In this document: positions 10,379 through 21,095 of the stretch, piece after piece
How positions within the stretch are numbered: position 1 is the stretch's first letter
Layout of the letters: every line of letters begins with the position of its first letter
Assembly: GCA_958510825.1 (NCBI GenBank)
Contig: OY294045.1
Coordinates: 94,610,988-94,674,987, forward strand
Direction of reading: 5' to 3'
Origin: Brachypterus glaber
Taxonomy: Eukaryota; Arthropoda; Insecta; Coleoptera; Kateretidae
Length of the DNA stretch: 64,000 nt
Position numbers and translations under genes: made by a program
The notes under the pieces: model-generated
Told to the model about the DNA's origin: nothing
What the model saw: the letters and a program-made list of their open reading frames with translations, nothing else
Database searches by the model: none

Positions 10379-11332
10379 CATTTGAGAAATTAGTTATTAT
10401 TTTTGGTGTCGTTTCAGTTACCTTTATTAGGAATCCTATACGGTAAAACTGTAGTTGATAATGACTTGCATAGATGTCGCTAATAGTTCAGAAATAGGAT
10501 TTTATTTACCTGAAGGGTTCATACCGGTTGATAAGGTCGATTTTCGCTCTTTCTTGATGAACTCTGTACAATGGTGGTGTCATTTTGACGAGTGTTTATT
10601 TTCTGTAATCATCGAAGTAATCCTTCATGTATTTTTATTTAAAGTTAGTGAAAATGAATATTTAAACAATGCGGAAGATATTATAACTGTTATTTTATAC
10701 AATTATGCATTTATAACGTTTCGATGGACATCGAAGACTTAGAATGACATGTAAGTTAAGTTTTTCTGTTTCTTAGAATATTTCTGAGATATAATTATTG
10801 TTTTAGCACCATTAATTAAGCACCATAAAGCACCATTATTACTACATTAATTAATTACCATTAATTACTCACCATTTCTATACCATTAATATGGAATTAT
10901 ATTAATTTAAGTTGAAGTTTATTTTGGTATATTTGATATACAAGTTCTCCGCATGGAGTGATGTTCTGTTGGAACATGGTTCTGTATTTTTCGGCATAGA
11001 TAAATTCTATATGACCGTCTAGCAGACAATTTTATATTGGACATAATTTTCAAAAGCATATTTAATCCCGGACAACATTTTCAATCGTACATTTTATCCT
11101 GGAAGATAATTTTTCCAAAGTAGATGGGACAGCCTATATTTTTTTTTCTTTCATTTGAGAAATGAAAAGCTTAAGTATTTACACTAGGTTGTTACTTACC
11201 TAAAGGAGTAAAAGCTAAAGTAACTGGCGCCCCTAACAACATTAATCAATTCTTTCTATTTTTCCCTTGCCCATACCCATTGCTCCGCTGTCAAAACTAG
11301 CCGTTGGCAGTGAACGTATTAATTACGGTACA
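10379..11332 (-). mobile_element. TGTA...TACA element, copy 2 (inverted, doubly deleted)
   Basis: It is oriented opposite to copy 1. It starts abruptly inside the element (at the position matching about 11935 of copy 3) and has an internal deletion at about 11167 joining aaatga to aaagctt across a short homology. Its surviving end, GGTACA, is followed by CTAATAT, the exact reverse complement of the host bases before copy 1 (ATATTAG). ORF b stays open at 10455-10742; ORF a is absent. Confidence 0.75.
10455..10742 (+). CDS. Small ORF b of the TGTA...TACA element (copy 2)
   Basis: This is the same 95-codon frame as in copy 1, with scattered substitutions (NSVQWWCHFDEC for NSIQWWSHFDEC). The downstream donor is damaged (gacatgtaagtt instead of gagacgtaagtt). 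Because this copy has lost its promoter-side end, expression is unlikely. Confidence 0.3.
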   Translation: MIMTCIDVANSSEIGFYLPEGFIPVDKVDFRSFLMNSVQWWCHFDECLFSVIIEVILHVFLFKVSENEYLNNAEDIITVILYNYAFITFRWTSKT

Positions 11333-11425
11333 CTAATATTGTAACGACATAAATCGTCACTTTGTAATATAGCAAGGGTTAATTAAACTATTCGTTTACT
11401 TACGTTATAATTTATGTTTATTTTG

Positions 11426-11436
11426 TATATAAATAG
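11426..11436 (+). promoter_or_regulatory. TATA box candidate in the TGTA...TACA element
   Basis: TATATAAATAG matches the consensus TATA box and is conserved in all full-length copies. It is followed by a palindromic acgtacgtac and a paired gactattttgta repeat. It would serve transcription toward ORF a and ORF b. No expression evidence is available. Confidence 0.35.
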
Positions 11437-11559
11437 TTACGTACGTACAGAACTATTTTGTATCTGGGACTATTTTGTAGCAGGAACTGAATTCTAACCA
11501 TATAAGTCTCTATTCCATAGTTCTACCTGAAAATAACATAAAGAAAACATAATTAGAAT

Positions 11560-11772
11560 ATGATTTTTAATAATAAAGAATCATATGACTTATTTCTCTA
11601 TAATACATTTGTCTATGGACTTACCTGGTTTTTATATGTTTCAGAGTCTATTGAGGGTTGGATTTCACTGGCTTTCATTTGTAGTTTGTCTCTCCTGGAA
11701 AGTTTCGTATGCTTATCCCTTCGGGATAATCCAGAATTTGTTGAAAATAGTTTGTTGGAACTGCTCACTTAG
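11560..11772 (+). CDS. Small ORF a of the TGTA...TACA element (copy 3)
   Basis: A 70-residue frame, MIFNNKESYDLFLYNTF to NSLLELLT, differs from copy 1 at a few positions (SLSLLESFVCLSL for SLFLLENFVCFL) and by one in-frame codon. It is hydrophobic and unrecognised. The antisense reading also stays open, so selection cannot be assigned to one strand by eye. Confidence 0.3.
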   Translation: MIFNNKESYDLFLYNTFVYGLTWFLYVSESIEGWISLAFICSLSLLESFVCLSLRDNPEFVENSLLELLT

Positions 11773-13753
11773 ATTCAGTATTTTGTTTATACTTAGTTCA
11801 CAGGACACTTAGTATTCTGTTCGTATTTTTATTAGTTTTGCTGATAAACAATAAGTATTGTTTATATTTGTTTCTTAGAGTAATATTTTGAGGTTAGATA
11901 TCACTAATACCGATTTATTAGGAAACATTCTTTTAATTAGTTATTATTTTTGATGTCGTTTCAGTTACCTTTATTAGGAATCCTATACGGTAAAACTGTA
12001 GTTGATAATGACTTGCATAGATGTCGCTAATAGTTCAGAAATAGGATTTTATTTACCTAAAGGGTTCATACCGGTTGATAAGGTCGATTTTCGCTCTTTC
12101 TTGATGAACTCTGTACAATGGTGGTCTCATTTTTGACGAGTGTTTATTTTCTGTAATCATCGAAGTAATCCTTCATGTATTTTTATTTAAAGTTAGTGAA
12201 AATGAATATTTAAACAATGCGGAAGATATTATAACTGATATTTTATACAATTACGCATTTATAACGTTTCGATGGACATCGAAGACTTAGAATGAGACGT
12301 AAGTTAAATTTTTTCTGTTTCTTAGAATATTTCTGAGATATAATTATTGTTTTAGCACCATTAATTAAGCACAATCACTAGACCATTAATTACTCACCAT
12401 TTCTATACCATTAATATGGAATTACATTAATTTAAGTTGAAGTTTATTTTGGTATATTTGATATACAAGTTCTCCGCATGGAGTGATGTTCTGTTGGAAC
12501 ATGGTTCTGTATTTTTCGGCATAGATAAATTCTATATGACCGTCTAGCAGACAATTTTATATTGGACATAATTTTCAAAAGCATATTTAATCCCGGACAA
12601 CATTTTCAATCGTACATTTTATCCTGGAAGATAATTTTTCCAAAGTAGATGGGACAGCCTATATTTTTTTTTCTTTCATTTGAGAAATGAATTCATCAGC
12701 ATAGGGGAGACTTGCACAGATGGAGACGATGGAATTCATACCTCATGGATTTTGCAGAAACCAGCTAAGTACTCTTTCTGAAAACTTTTGAAAGCAATAT
12801 TTCATATTTTTAAATTCTTTTATTTCAATATTCTTATAACTGTAAACTTTATCAGATCTGATATAGTATTGATTAATACTATATGCCCTTCTGGCTTTTG
12901 TTCATTTTTAGGTACTTATTTTTTTTAAAACATTTAATCTCATTTATTAATTATTAAATATCATACTTTTGATTAAATGATTTCTAATTTAAGCATGACT
13001 TTTATACACTGCAAGAAATGATTGTTGTTTACATACATTTCTTGGTGCTTGCTGAACTTCATGTTTTCTTTATACATTTAAGTCGAATGATTTCTGAATT
13101 TAGTAATTTTTATTAAAATTTCTTTAATTATATCTTAATATAATTACACATATTTTTTTATATATATTAATACATTACTTGATGTGCTTTCATTAAGTTT
13201 ATTTATAATAAATTTCTCAAATGAATTATCTTATTTTATTTAGAGGTTATATTTTCTCAAACTGAAAAGCTTAAGTATTTACACTAGGTTGTTACTTACC
13301 TAAAGGAGTAAAAGCTAAAGTAACTGGCGCCCCTAACAACATTAATCAATTCTTTCTATTTTTCCCTTGCCCATACCCATTGCTCCGCTGTCAAAACTAG
13401 CCGTTGGCAGTGAACGTATTAATTACGGTACAAAAAGTTACACAGAAAAAAGTTTGGGACAAAAAACTGATAAGCCCCCCCCCCGTTTCGCACACCCCTG
13501 GTTGAAATAAGTACATGAAAATAACACATAAAAACGGGCCTTTGTAGGATTAGTTGACGTGCAAAACCTCGTTGATATATCTCAAAGGGTTCCTGAGTTA
13601 TTAAATAAAAACCGAGTTTTTTAGCCACTTTCAAAGGGGCGTAGCTCCTTTATGACGCATTTTTAGACATATGTTTATAGGAACTTTTTGTCATATTTTA
13701 TCATGTAGAATCACCTGTTAAAATTTCCTACGCTATTTCAAATACACCCTGTA

Positions 13754-14101
13754 TCTAGGCTAAATAATTTAGCTTTAGCTAATTAAATAATAAATGATCG
13801 CCTGGTGTAACAATATGCATAAGAAATTCATTGTTTTAATCAAATATTGAGAACCTCTGGAGAATACAGTAGAGGGGGTAAAAGCATTTCTTCGACCGTA
13901 TGATCCAGACTCAAAATAATAATAAAATAAGAAAGGAGGAAGAAGAAGAAGAAGACAGACTCAAATTTTCATCAGAATATTTGGGATCAGTCTACTGTAA
14001 ATGCAAGGACAAGTTATTGTCTAAAAATAAACAAAACTTGAAACTTAAATTGGGTTGGTTATTGTACTAAAAAAATATATTTTTGGTTAAAAATATTGTA
14101 A
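13754..14101 (-). other. Sequence 3' of the proteasome gene
   Basis: AT-rich non-coding sequence with a GAAGAAGAAGA run near 13945. It is downstream of the proteasome stop codon and may contain its 3' UTR. A clear AATAAA on the minus strand was not picked out. Confidence 0.4.
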
Positions 14102-16105
14102 TTACCTTGGTGGTTCGTCCCCCGCTTCGTCTGCGCGTGGAGCAGCTGGATCAGGTGCAGTTGAACCACCACCTCCACGTCTTTCCTCTCCCTCAATCAA
14201 AGACAAGTAAGGGGCAGTGTCAGTTTCATCCAAAATTTTGAAAGGCTGATCTTCACCTATAAATAAAAAATATATTATCTACATGTAAGCTAAATTCAAA
14301 CTTTCACAGCCACTAAGATATAAACAACTTTCCATTTCGGGTTTAGTTGAGTATCCATTAACAGTCTTAACCCAAAAGTGAAGAATTTTTATTAAATTTG
14401 GCGCCCACTTTGGCGCCCCTACCGAAAAAAAAGCTTTGTTCTTGAACGTTTCTAAAAAATTTGGCGCCTCTACCAAAACAAACCTTAACACCCTCCGAAA
14501 AAAGCTTTTCCCTGAGCGTTTCTACAAAATTTGTCGCCCCTACCAAAACAAAAAATCACCCTCTGAAAAAAAAGCTTTGCCCCTGAGTGTTCCTACAAAA
14601 TTTGGCGCCCTAAAAAATTTGGCGCCCTTAAAAAAATTGTCGCCCCTAAAAAATTTTGCGCCGTAAAAAAATTGGCGCTCCTAAAAAAATTGGCGCCTCT
14701 AAAAAATTTAACGCCTCTATAAAAATTTAACGCCCCTATAAAAATTGGCGCTCTAAAAAAATGGCGCCCTAAAAAAATTGGCGCCCCTAAAAAATTGGCG
14801 CTCCTAAAAAAATTGGCGCCTCTAAAAAATTTAACGCCCCTATAAAAATTTAACGCCCTTAAAAAAATTGTAGAAAAAATGTATGAACAGATTCAGTTTC
14901 AGCGACCTCAAAAACCCCCATACCGAGCCCCATACACCAATTTTAAAGAAAACATTAAAAATATTTAAAAAAAACAAAAAAAAAACTTCTCTCCCAGGTC
15001 GCTCTAAAGTATAAGTATTTTTATGAAATTTTATGACTTTTATGACAGTAATTTTATTTTATGATGATTTTAGGAGAAATGAGGTCATTTTATGACAAGT
15101 GGGAGGCCTGATATAATTTGAATTGATAAGGTAATTTGGATGCCATATAAAAGATGAATGTGGACTTGGTCTATGACTGACAGACTTTTATAATAATGTA
15201 ATAAAAATTCAATTAAACATGAAGCTGAAGTTTGCAACGTTTTTTTGCATTGAAAATTCAAATAGTATATTAAAGCACTTATTCCATAACACGTTTTTAG
15301 CGCACTAGTACTTTAGAAAACTCGCCGCCAGCGGCTTGTTTTCCAAACTTATACTCGTGTGCTAAAAACATATTTTATGAAACTAGTACTTTAAGATAAG
15401 ATTTGAATTTTTGATGCAAAAAAACGTTGCAAACTTCAGCTTCATAATTAAACACTAACCACAATATCCAATAGATACATTCTTGGTATTTAAATCAACT
15501 TCTGGAGGAAGAGTATCTCTCAAAGCTCTCAAACCATGCTTGATTAAATCTTCCAAAGAAGACGTTGATAGTTCATCTAACTTCTTTTCCAAGTAAGTCC
15601 TAGCACTTTGAGATCTTGCACCAATAGACATAGCCTTGCAGTCATAATAATTAGCTGACGGACAGGTCTGGTAAATGTGGGATCCCTGTTCATCGAACCC
15701 AGCTACAAGTAGTCCTACACCATAAGGTCTACGATCATATCGTTGAGTGCAAACTTGCTGTTTATTACCTAATTGACTAATAAGTCTATTTAAAGGTAAG
15801 AAAGTATCATGTGAATATTTATAGTTTAAACATTCAGACCTCATATAACGGCTCAAAATTCTCGCATCAGCAGTTAGACCAGAAATGGTGATACCGATAT
15901 GCTCGTCTATAGCAATGATCTTCTTCTGATAAGCTGAGAGCTCTGAAGATGCTCTTTTAAGGGCTATAAGCACAGCATGAGTTTTACTTTTTAGTCCGAC
16001 GGTTGCCGAACCTAAATTCACAGCTTCCATAGCATATTCTACCTGGTGCAGACGACCCTGTGGACTCCATACCGTCACATCACTATCGTATTGGTTTCTA
16101 AACAT
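14102..16105 (-). CDS. PSMA1: Proteasome subunit alpha type-1 (20S alpha-6)
   Basis: This is an alpha-ring subunit of the 20S proteasome, the cytosolic and nuclear protease core. Exon 1 (15460-16105) encodes residues 1-215 plus one base, starting [19 protein letters not shown], which holds the alpha-subunit N-terminal signature (YD.D.T.WSP.GR..Q.EYA.EAV). It includes [45 protein letters not shown] and [17 protein letters not shown]. The donor is G|GTTAGT. Exon 2 (14102-14256), after the acceptor TTTATAG, adds [19 protein letters not shown] and an acidic, proline-rich tail ending GDEPPR and TAA. The total is 266 residues, close to the usual ~263. The terminal AGG TAA also reads as a donor (AG|GTAATT), so a further tiny exon is possible. 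Alpha subunits lack the catalytic threonine, and none is expected here. Confidence 0.95.
14285..14385. repeat. Penelope-like element terminal fragment
   Basis: The segment ctttcacagccactaagatata ... ttcgggtttag ... gtatccattaaca resembles the terminal region of the Penelope-like remnant at 43820-43880 (ctttcacggccattaagatata, ttcgggtttag, gtgttaatgg). It is too short to carry coding sequence. Confidence 0.5.
14390..14870. repeat. GGCGCC minisatellites in the PSMA1 intron
   Basis: The first part repeats a ~60-bp unit (aaaaaagctttgtt ... gtttctaaaaaatttggcgcc) related to the minisatellite at 2760-3115. From about 14595 it collapses to a ~17-18 bp unit, TTGGCGCCCCTAAAAAAA, repeated roughly fifteen times with drift (GGCGCC to AACGCC). 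Two expansion steps from one seed sequence are implied. Confidence 0.75.
15219..15445. repeat. Fold-back element next to the PSMA1 splice donor
   Basis: Outer arms ATGAAGCTGAAGTTTGCAAC and its inverse enclose an inner hairpin (AGTATATTAAAGCACTTA, TTTTTAGCGCACTAGTAC, CpG-rich apex ccgccagcgg, GTGTGCTAAAAACA). The inner hairpin is related to those at 3552 and 33663. In pre-mRNA the right arm would pair very close to the 5' splice site. Confidence 0.75.
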
Positions 16106-16300
16106 TTTAGCTCACTAGTTAATAAAACTTTTAAAAATATTTTCACCGGTAGCAAGTTTTCGTTTGATTTGCTGTGTCAGGGCCCGTTTTTGATATTTGA
16201 CAGGCAGTAATTAAGGAATCTTCCGTATCGGCAGTTTCAGTTTAGTTTAACTTTTAAACAACAGATGGGCAATGGTTATTATTACTTTCAGAACTCCCGC
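16106..16300 (-). promoter_or_regulatory. Putative PSMA1 promoter and 5' UTR region
   Basis: This is the sequence immediately upstream of the PSMA1 start codon. No TATA box is evident, which is usual for housekeeping proteasome genes. The boundaries are approximate and the function is inferred from position only. Confidence 0.35.
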
Positions 16301-16670
16301 TAGATGGCAGGACAATGTTATAAATGTTTTAGGCTAACGTATGTAGATGGCACTATATGTAAATACAGTAAGTGGCCGAAAGATGGAGTAAATGGTATAT
16401 GATTCGTAAATCGGTGTGACAGCTTACATGTAGATGGCGCAACATGTTCCTTTTTGACGAGATCTCGAGATTTGCTGTTTCTTCAAGCAAAGTAGAAGAG
16501 AAGAACATAAAAGGAAAACTAACTATCAATAAAAATGGCCAGGGACGATTTTAGCCCACCATTTTAGGGACGATACGAGGGGGGTGTCGCATCTCCCACG
16601 AAACCACCGAGTCGGCAAAATCGTACGTCAGTCGGCAATTTTTTTTTGGGCGATGACCTTTTTTTATGTT
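16301..16670. other. Intergenic, repeat-derived
   Basis: Short repeats such as tagatggc and gtagatggcgca occur several times between 16300 and 16445. The rest (gggacgatttt, ccgagtcggcaaaa) resembles debris also seen around 26525-26800. No gene is seen. Confidence 0.35.
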
Positions 16671-18593
16671 TGAAAATCCAAAAGTTTGAATATTAATTTT
16701 AAACGCCCTGTATAAAACAATTTATTTTTTGTAAATAAAGTAATTAGATATGCCCTTTTAAGATACCTAAGCTTGCAAAATTTTATTAATTTTTGACAAA
16801 AAATAAAGAAGGTTTAATCTCATCACTAAAAATGCATTTTTCTCAAAAAAAAAAATTATATCTCAAAAACTATAAACAATAGACCCATATAATATGATAT
16901 AGCAAAGCGCCCTTAAAAATTAATTAGAAGGGCCGCGGCCGCTTCGATTTTATAGAAAAAAGCCAGCATCAAAAATAAAAGGACCCGCTTTGATTTTATA
17001 ACTAAGGGCCTAGAAAATTAATTAGAAAGACCTGTATAAAAAAATCAATTTTATAGAAGAGGGCCAGCATAAAAAAATAAAAGCATTCGGTTTGATTTTC
17101 TAGCAAGTGTTAAATTAGATTAGCCCCCCTGGCCTTGGTTTATGCCCTGGCCACCTACCTATTAAATTTTAACCTTATATAATAAAACAATCTAAAGGTC
17201 AGACATCTAATCAAGTAAAAATTAAATTAAAACGCATTCCAGAGTTATTTTAACCCTCAGATTACTATTTTTTTGCCTTCGGCGCTGTAGATTATATATG
17301 TTGTATTCACAATAACCAATCCAGACAGCACATGAAATCTTAAAGACGTCTTTTTTAGATCTTAATTATGTCTGGACGCCTAAAGACATGAAAAGGATAT
17401 CTTATGGACTTCTTTTTAGGGATGTTTAAAAGATATCTGATTATGATGTCTATAAGATGTCTTTTAAGTATCGTTAAAAGATGTCTTAACTTCGATACTC
17501 ATCGCTAAAAATAAATTAACCACAATCAACTATTAAAAAATACCATTTTTTTAAAGATCTTTTTTTGAAAAACAAAACAAAACAAGAAATGTTTTCGTTT
17601 TTTTTTTTTAATTTTCTTACGAAAAACGAAAAAATTTAAAAAAAATCAAAAAAGAAATTCAAAAAAAATCACATTTTTTTAAGTTATTTTTTTGACAAAC
17701 AAATAACCTCTCATTCTAGTTCTTATTACGCTTTTTATATCAATACGACCGTACCTAGCAACGTAAATGGGAGGGGGTATTGTTGTAAAGTCGCCTGTTC
17801 AAGGCGTCTTAAAAAAGATGTCTTAAAGACGTTACCTTTTGTAACATACGACGTCGTTGAGACGTCTTGAAAATGCATATACGGCGAAAACCGACGTTCT
17901 TTAGACGTCTTGAATGACGAGCTACGACATCTTTAAGATCTCTTTAAGTCATCCTTGTGTTGTCTGGGAAGCGAGCTCCTGCGGCAGCCAAAATTTTTAG
18001 CCAAAATCAAACGTATGAGAAAATTGTAATTAAAATAATTTGCTTTCAAAGGGTGCTTTATAAAATAAATAAGTTTTTAAATAGATGGTTTGGACTTAAA
18101 TATTAATATGGTTGCCCCAACCAGATCGTTTTTTTCAGTATGTGCGCCTTCGCCAAAATTGTAAATATACCTACGCCGCTGTAAAAAGTAAACTTATTCA
18201 GTTACAATAGGATATTAAAAAAGGCACATTTTAAAAATATTTTAAAATATACAGGGTGGTCCTCTTAGGGTGGGTTACATCTGACTATTTATTTTCATTT
18301 AAAGGAATGGTATACTTTTTATTATGCCATCTTATTTCTCATTAAAATACCTTTATTTTGATACCATATTGTATGGGTCTATTATTTATAGTTTTTGAGA
18401 TATATTTTTTTTTGAGAAAAAATGTATTTTTAGTGATAATATAAAACCTACACCAATTTCTTTATTTTCTGTCAAAAATTAATAAAATTTTGCAAGCTTA
18501 TCTTAAAAGGGTTTATCTAATTACTTTATGTACAAAAAATAAAATATTTTATACAGGGCCTTAAAAATTTATATTCAAACTTTTGGATTATAT
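16671..18593. repeat. Inverted repeat with ~235-bp arms
   Basis: The left arm (16671-16905) and right arm (about 18355-18593) are imperfect inverted copies. Shared tracts include ACCCATA, TAGTTTTTGAGATATA, AGTGATNANAT and TTGTCAAAAATTAATAAAATT. The spacer holds the CCAGACAGCACA MITE and other repeats. The arms may be two separate insertions or the ends of one disrupted element. Confidence 0.6.
17319..17969. mobile_element. CCAGACAGCACA MITE with GACGTC-type internal motif array
   Basis: The left end is ATCCAGACAGCACA and the right end is TGTGTTGTCTGGGA, which are inverted relatives. Both flanks of the interior are filled with variants of AAGACGTCTT / AAGATGTCTT, many self-complementary. The centre is an A/T-homopolymer-rich block. 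No ORF is present. Its termini resemble those of the element at 57007-57936, which carries a different internal motif. Confidence 0.65.
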
Positions 18594-19025
18594 ATCACTG
18601 TAGAATTTATATTTTGTTTACATCTATATTAGATCATGTAACATTGTTAATATAGTGTGGTCAATATATACACTTACACAATAATATTCAGTGGTTTTAA
18701 TTGAAAGTGGATACGTCACAATAGTTAGCATTTAATGACGTAAAAATGACGTCAGATATATCACGTCATCGGTCTGTGACATTAGGTAATTTTCACGTCA
18801 TACTGTCGTTACATAGTCACGTCATAACTGGAGAAAAGTCACCGGAATATAACGTCATTTTGGCGAGGTTCTGCGGACTGGGGCCTAACAACCTATGTTG
18901 TTGCCCTTACCAGATTTTTGATTGCAGCAAGGAGAAAAATAGATGGTTTGGACTTAAATATTAATCTGGTTGTCCAGATTGTTTTTTCAGTATGAACGCC
19001 TTCGCCAAATTGTAAATATACCTAT
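18594..19025. promoter_or_regulatory. Cluster of ACGTCA motifs
   Basis: Between 18712 and 18862 the core ACGTCA (CREB/ATF half-site) occurs six or more times, once as the full palindrome TGACGTCA, in contexts such as tcacgtcatcgg, ttcacgtcata and gtcacgtcataac. The sequence that follows (agatggtttggacttaaatatt) is a duplicate of 18083-18165. It could be a regulatory cluster or simply the internal array of another TIR element. Confidence 0.35.
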
Positions 19026-19589
19026 AGGTAAAAATAAATTACATTAAATTACATAGTCCGTAAATGGTAATATGTTACATAGTCCATAATGGTAATATTT
19101 TGCATAGACCGGAACGGTAAAAATTACATAGTCCAGAATGGTTTGAAATTTGAAAAAAAATATTTACTACTTAGAAAATGTTTGTTCCAAATTACAAGTC
19201 TCTGTGTCAAAGCTTTTTTGAAATATCGTAGCGTAAAGTTCATTTGGTTTAATAAACCAAACGATTTGCAATCTTAATCAGAGTATAAACTGCTTATATC
19301 TTTCTTTAAAGATCTATTGGTTGATAAAGATCGTAATTTATAATGAACGTAAATTTTAGGCCACAAATAAAGTATTTAAATAGAGTACATAAATAATATT
19401 TTCCTTTTTTACACTTTTAACACTTAACTTAGCAGCATGCGTCGCTATCTCTCTAACAATAACAATATTAAACGGTCCGTCTCATGATGCGACGCCTTCT
19501 TGGTTATTGTCCAAAGCGCACGCGCGTCTTAAAATAACATAGCCCGACATTATAAAATCATGTAAAAATATGTAAATCAATGTAAATAT

Positions 19590-19755
19590 ATTTTTTTACA
19601 TTATTTTACATTCTTTTACATTCTTTTACATTCTTTTACATTCTTTTACATTATTTTACCATATTTTACCATATTTTACATTATTTTACATTATTTTACA
19701 TTATTTTACATTATTTTACATTATTTTACAATATTTTACATTATTTTACAAAAAT
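19590..19755. repeat. (ATTATTTTAC)n array, left arm
   Basis: About sixteen 10-bp units (acattattttacattctttt and variants) form the inner end of the left arm. The mirrored array (GTAAAATAAT) lies at 20970-21095 in the right arm. Confidence 0.85.
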
Positions 19756-20969
19756 TCATGAATTATGCATAATCCAGAATAGTAAATTTACTATTCCGTA
19801 CTATGTAAATTCATGTATTTTTACATTATTTTACATGCAGTTTTTACAGTGTACGCTGTAAAAAGTAAACTGAGTATTCAGTTACAAAAAGATAGGAAAT
19901 CGGAAGTTATTATCCTATGCAATTGTACTTTAGTTTTTGTTAAAAACAGGCAATATTTTATGTCCATTTTATTGTCAAATGGTCATAATGGTTTTTTAAT
20001 TTTTTGTACATACCCTTTGCCCTCTTTTATCCAACTTGGGCACCTTATTGAATTTGTAATATTTTTTTAAATTTTGTTTTAATTTGAAAATCTAAAATAT
20101 TGGTCTAGTCACTGGACTTTGTTGTAGAAAACTGTAGGTAAATATTTTATTTCTGCTGAAAGTCTTGACCTGAAAAAAGACAAAAGACTATTAAGTAATA
20201 ATTTACAAAACTTGCTTCTGGCACAAAATATTATCTTTTCAGAAAGATGTTGAATAAACCTAAGTAAAAAAGTCTAGTTTTAAGAGATAAAAAAAGCTTT
20301 TAAAATGCGGAAGCAAATAAATTCAAAATTGGGTAAAAATAATCAAGAATGTAACGTATAGTTTGTGGAAAGCCGCTTGCAAAATAACTTTATACCACTA
20401 TATTTCAAGGACGCTTTGACATAGAGATTTTAAATTTAAAACAAATTTTTCTACTACTTAGAAAATCTTCCAAATTTCAAGTCTCTGGGTCAAAGCGTTT
20501 TTGGAATATCGTAGTGTAAAATTGTTTTGCATATTTATACAAACTATAACGCATCGGAACGCTATAGCTTATAAGGGCTACACACGTATTTATTTAAAAG
20601 TCTCTATGTCAAAGTATTCTTGATATATCGTAGTGTTTAAGTTGTTTTAAAAGCACTTTTAATATGACTGTATATATAAGTGTATGAATTTTGGTACAAT
20701 TTGCGTTACGTGATAATTAAACGCTCCCCAAGCGATATTATCTTTTCAGAAAGAAATGAAATAAACCTAAGTAAAAAAATTCTTGAAAAATAGCCAAAAA
20801 GAAGCACTTTAATTTTCAATTTGAAAATGTCAAAGCACTTTGACATTTGCAAATCTTTGTGGCTAAAATCCAAATAGATCACCCAAATTTGCATTTGTCA
20901 AGATTATTCAGAAATAAGTTCGAAAATATTAATAATAATACATGAATTTACATAGTACGGAATAGTAAA

Positions 20970-21095
20970 TAATGTAAAATAATGTAAAATAATGTACAAT
21001 AATGTAAAAGAATGTAAAAGAATGTAAAAGAATGTAAAATAACGTAAAAGAATGTAAAATAATGTAAAAGAATATAAAATAATGTAAAAAAATAT
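20970..21095. repeat. (GTAAAATAAT)n array, right arm
   Basis: This is the mirror image of the left-arm array, with roughly twelve 10-bp units alternating gtaaaataat and gtaaaagaat. The difference in unit number between arms shows independent change after the arms formed. Confidence 0.85.

Larger units (their letters stand above)
11340..13432 (-). mobile_element. TGTA...TACA element, copy 3 (full length)
   Basis: It begins TGTAACGACATAAATCGTC and ends CGTATTAATTACGGTACA. It is oriented opposite to copy 1 and has near-complete collinearity with it. In this orientation a TATATAAATAG box (11426-11436) lies ~85 bp inside the end, followed by ORF a (11560-11772) and the ORF b exon. ORF b is broken by one extra T in catttttgacgag near 12130. 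The bases at either side (ATAT and AAAA) are not a target duplication, so this copy may have moved with neighbouring sequence. Confidence 0.8.
7382..13753. mobile_element. Composite TACACGG/CCTGTA palindromic element with nested insertions
   Basis: The outer ends are TACACGGTGTATTTGAAATA at the left and its inverted form (TTTCAAATACACCCTGTA) at the right. The same family exists as a simple 528-bp copy at 25490-26017. Here the left half is itself duplicated in inverted form (7725-7860 against 8090-8235). Three copies of the unrelated 2.1-kb TGTA...TACA element fill the centre. The right remnant (13433-13753) mirrors 7440-7700. This is a layered insertion record, not a gene. Confidence 0.75.
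14257..15459 (-). other. PSMA1 intron packed with repeats
   Basis: The 1.2-kb intron has a normal acceptor and donor but is mostly repetitive. From low to high coordinates it holds a Penelope-end-like segment (about 14285-14385), GGCGCC-containing minisatellites, a segment resembling the 24.8-kb tandem repeat (about 14880-14960), and a fold-back element whose arm ends about 14 bp from the donor. Confidence 0.8.
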
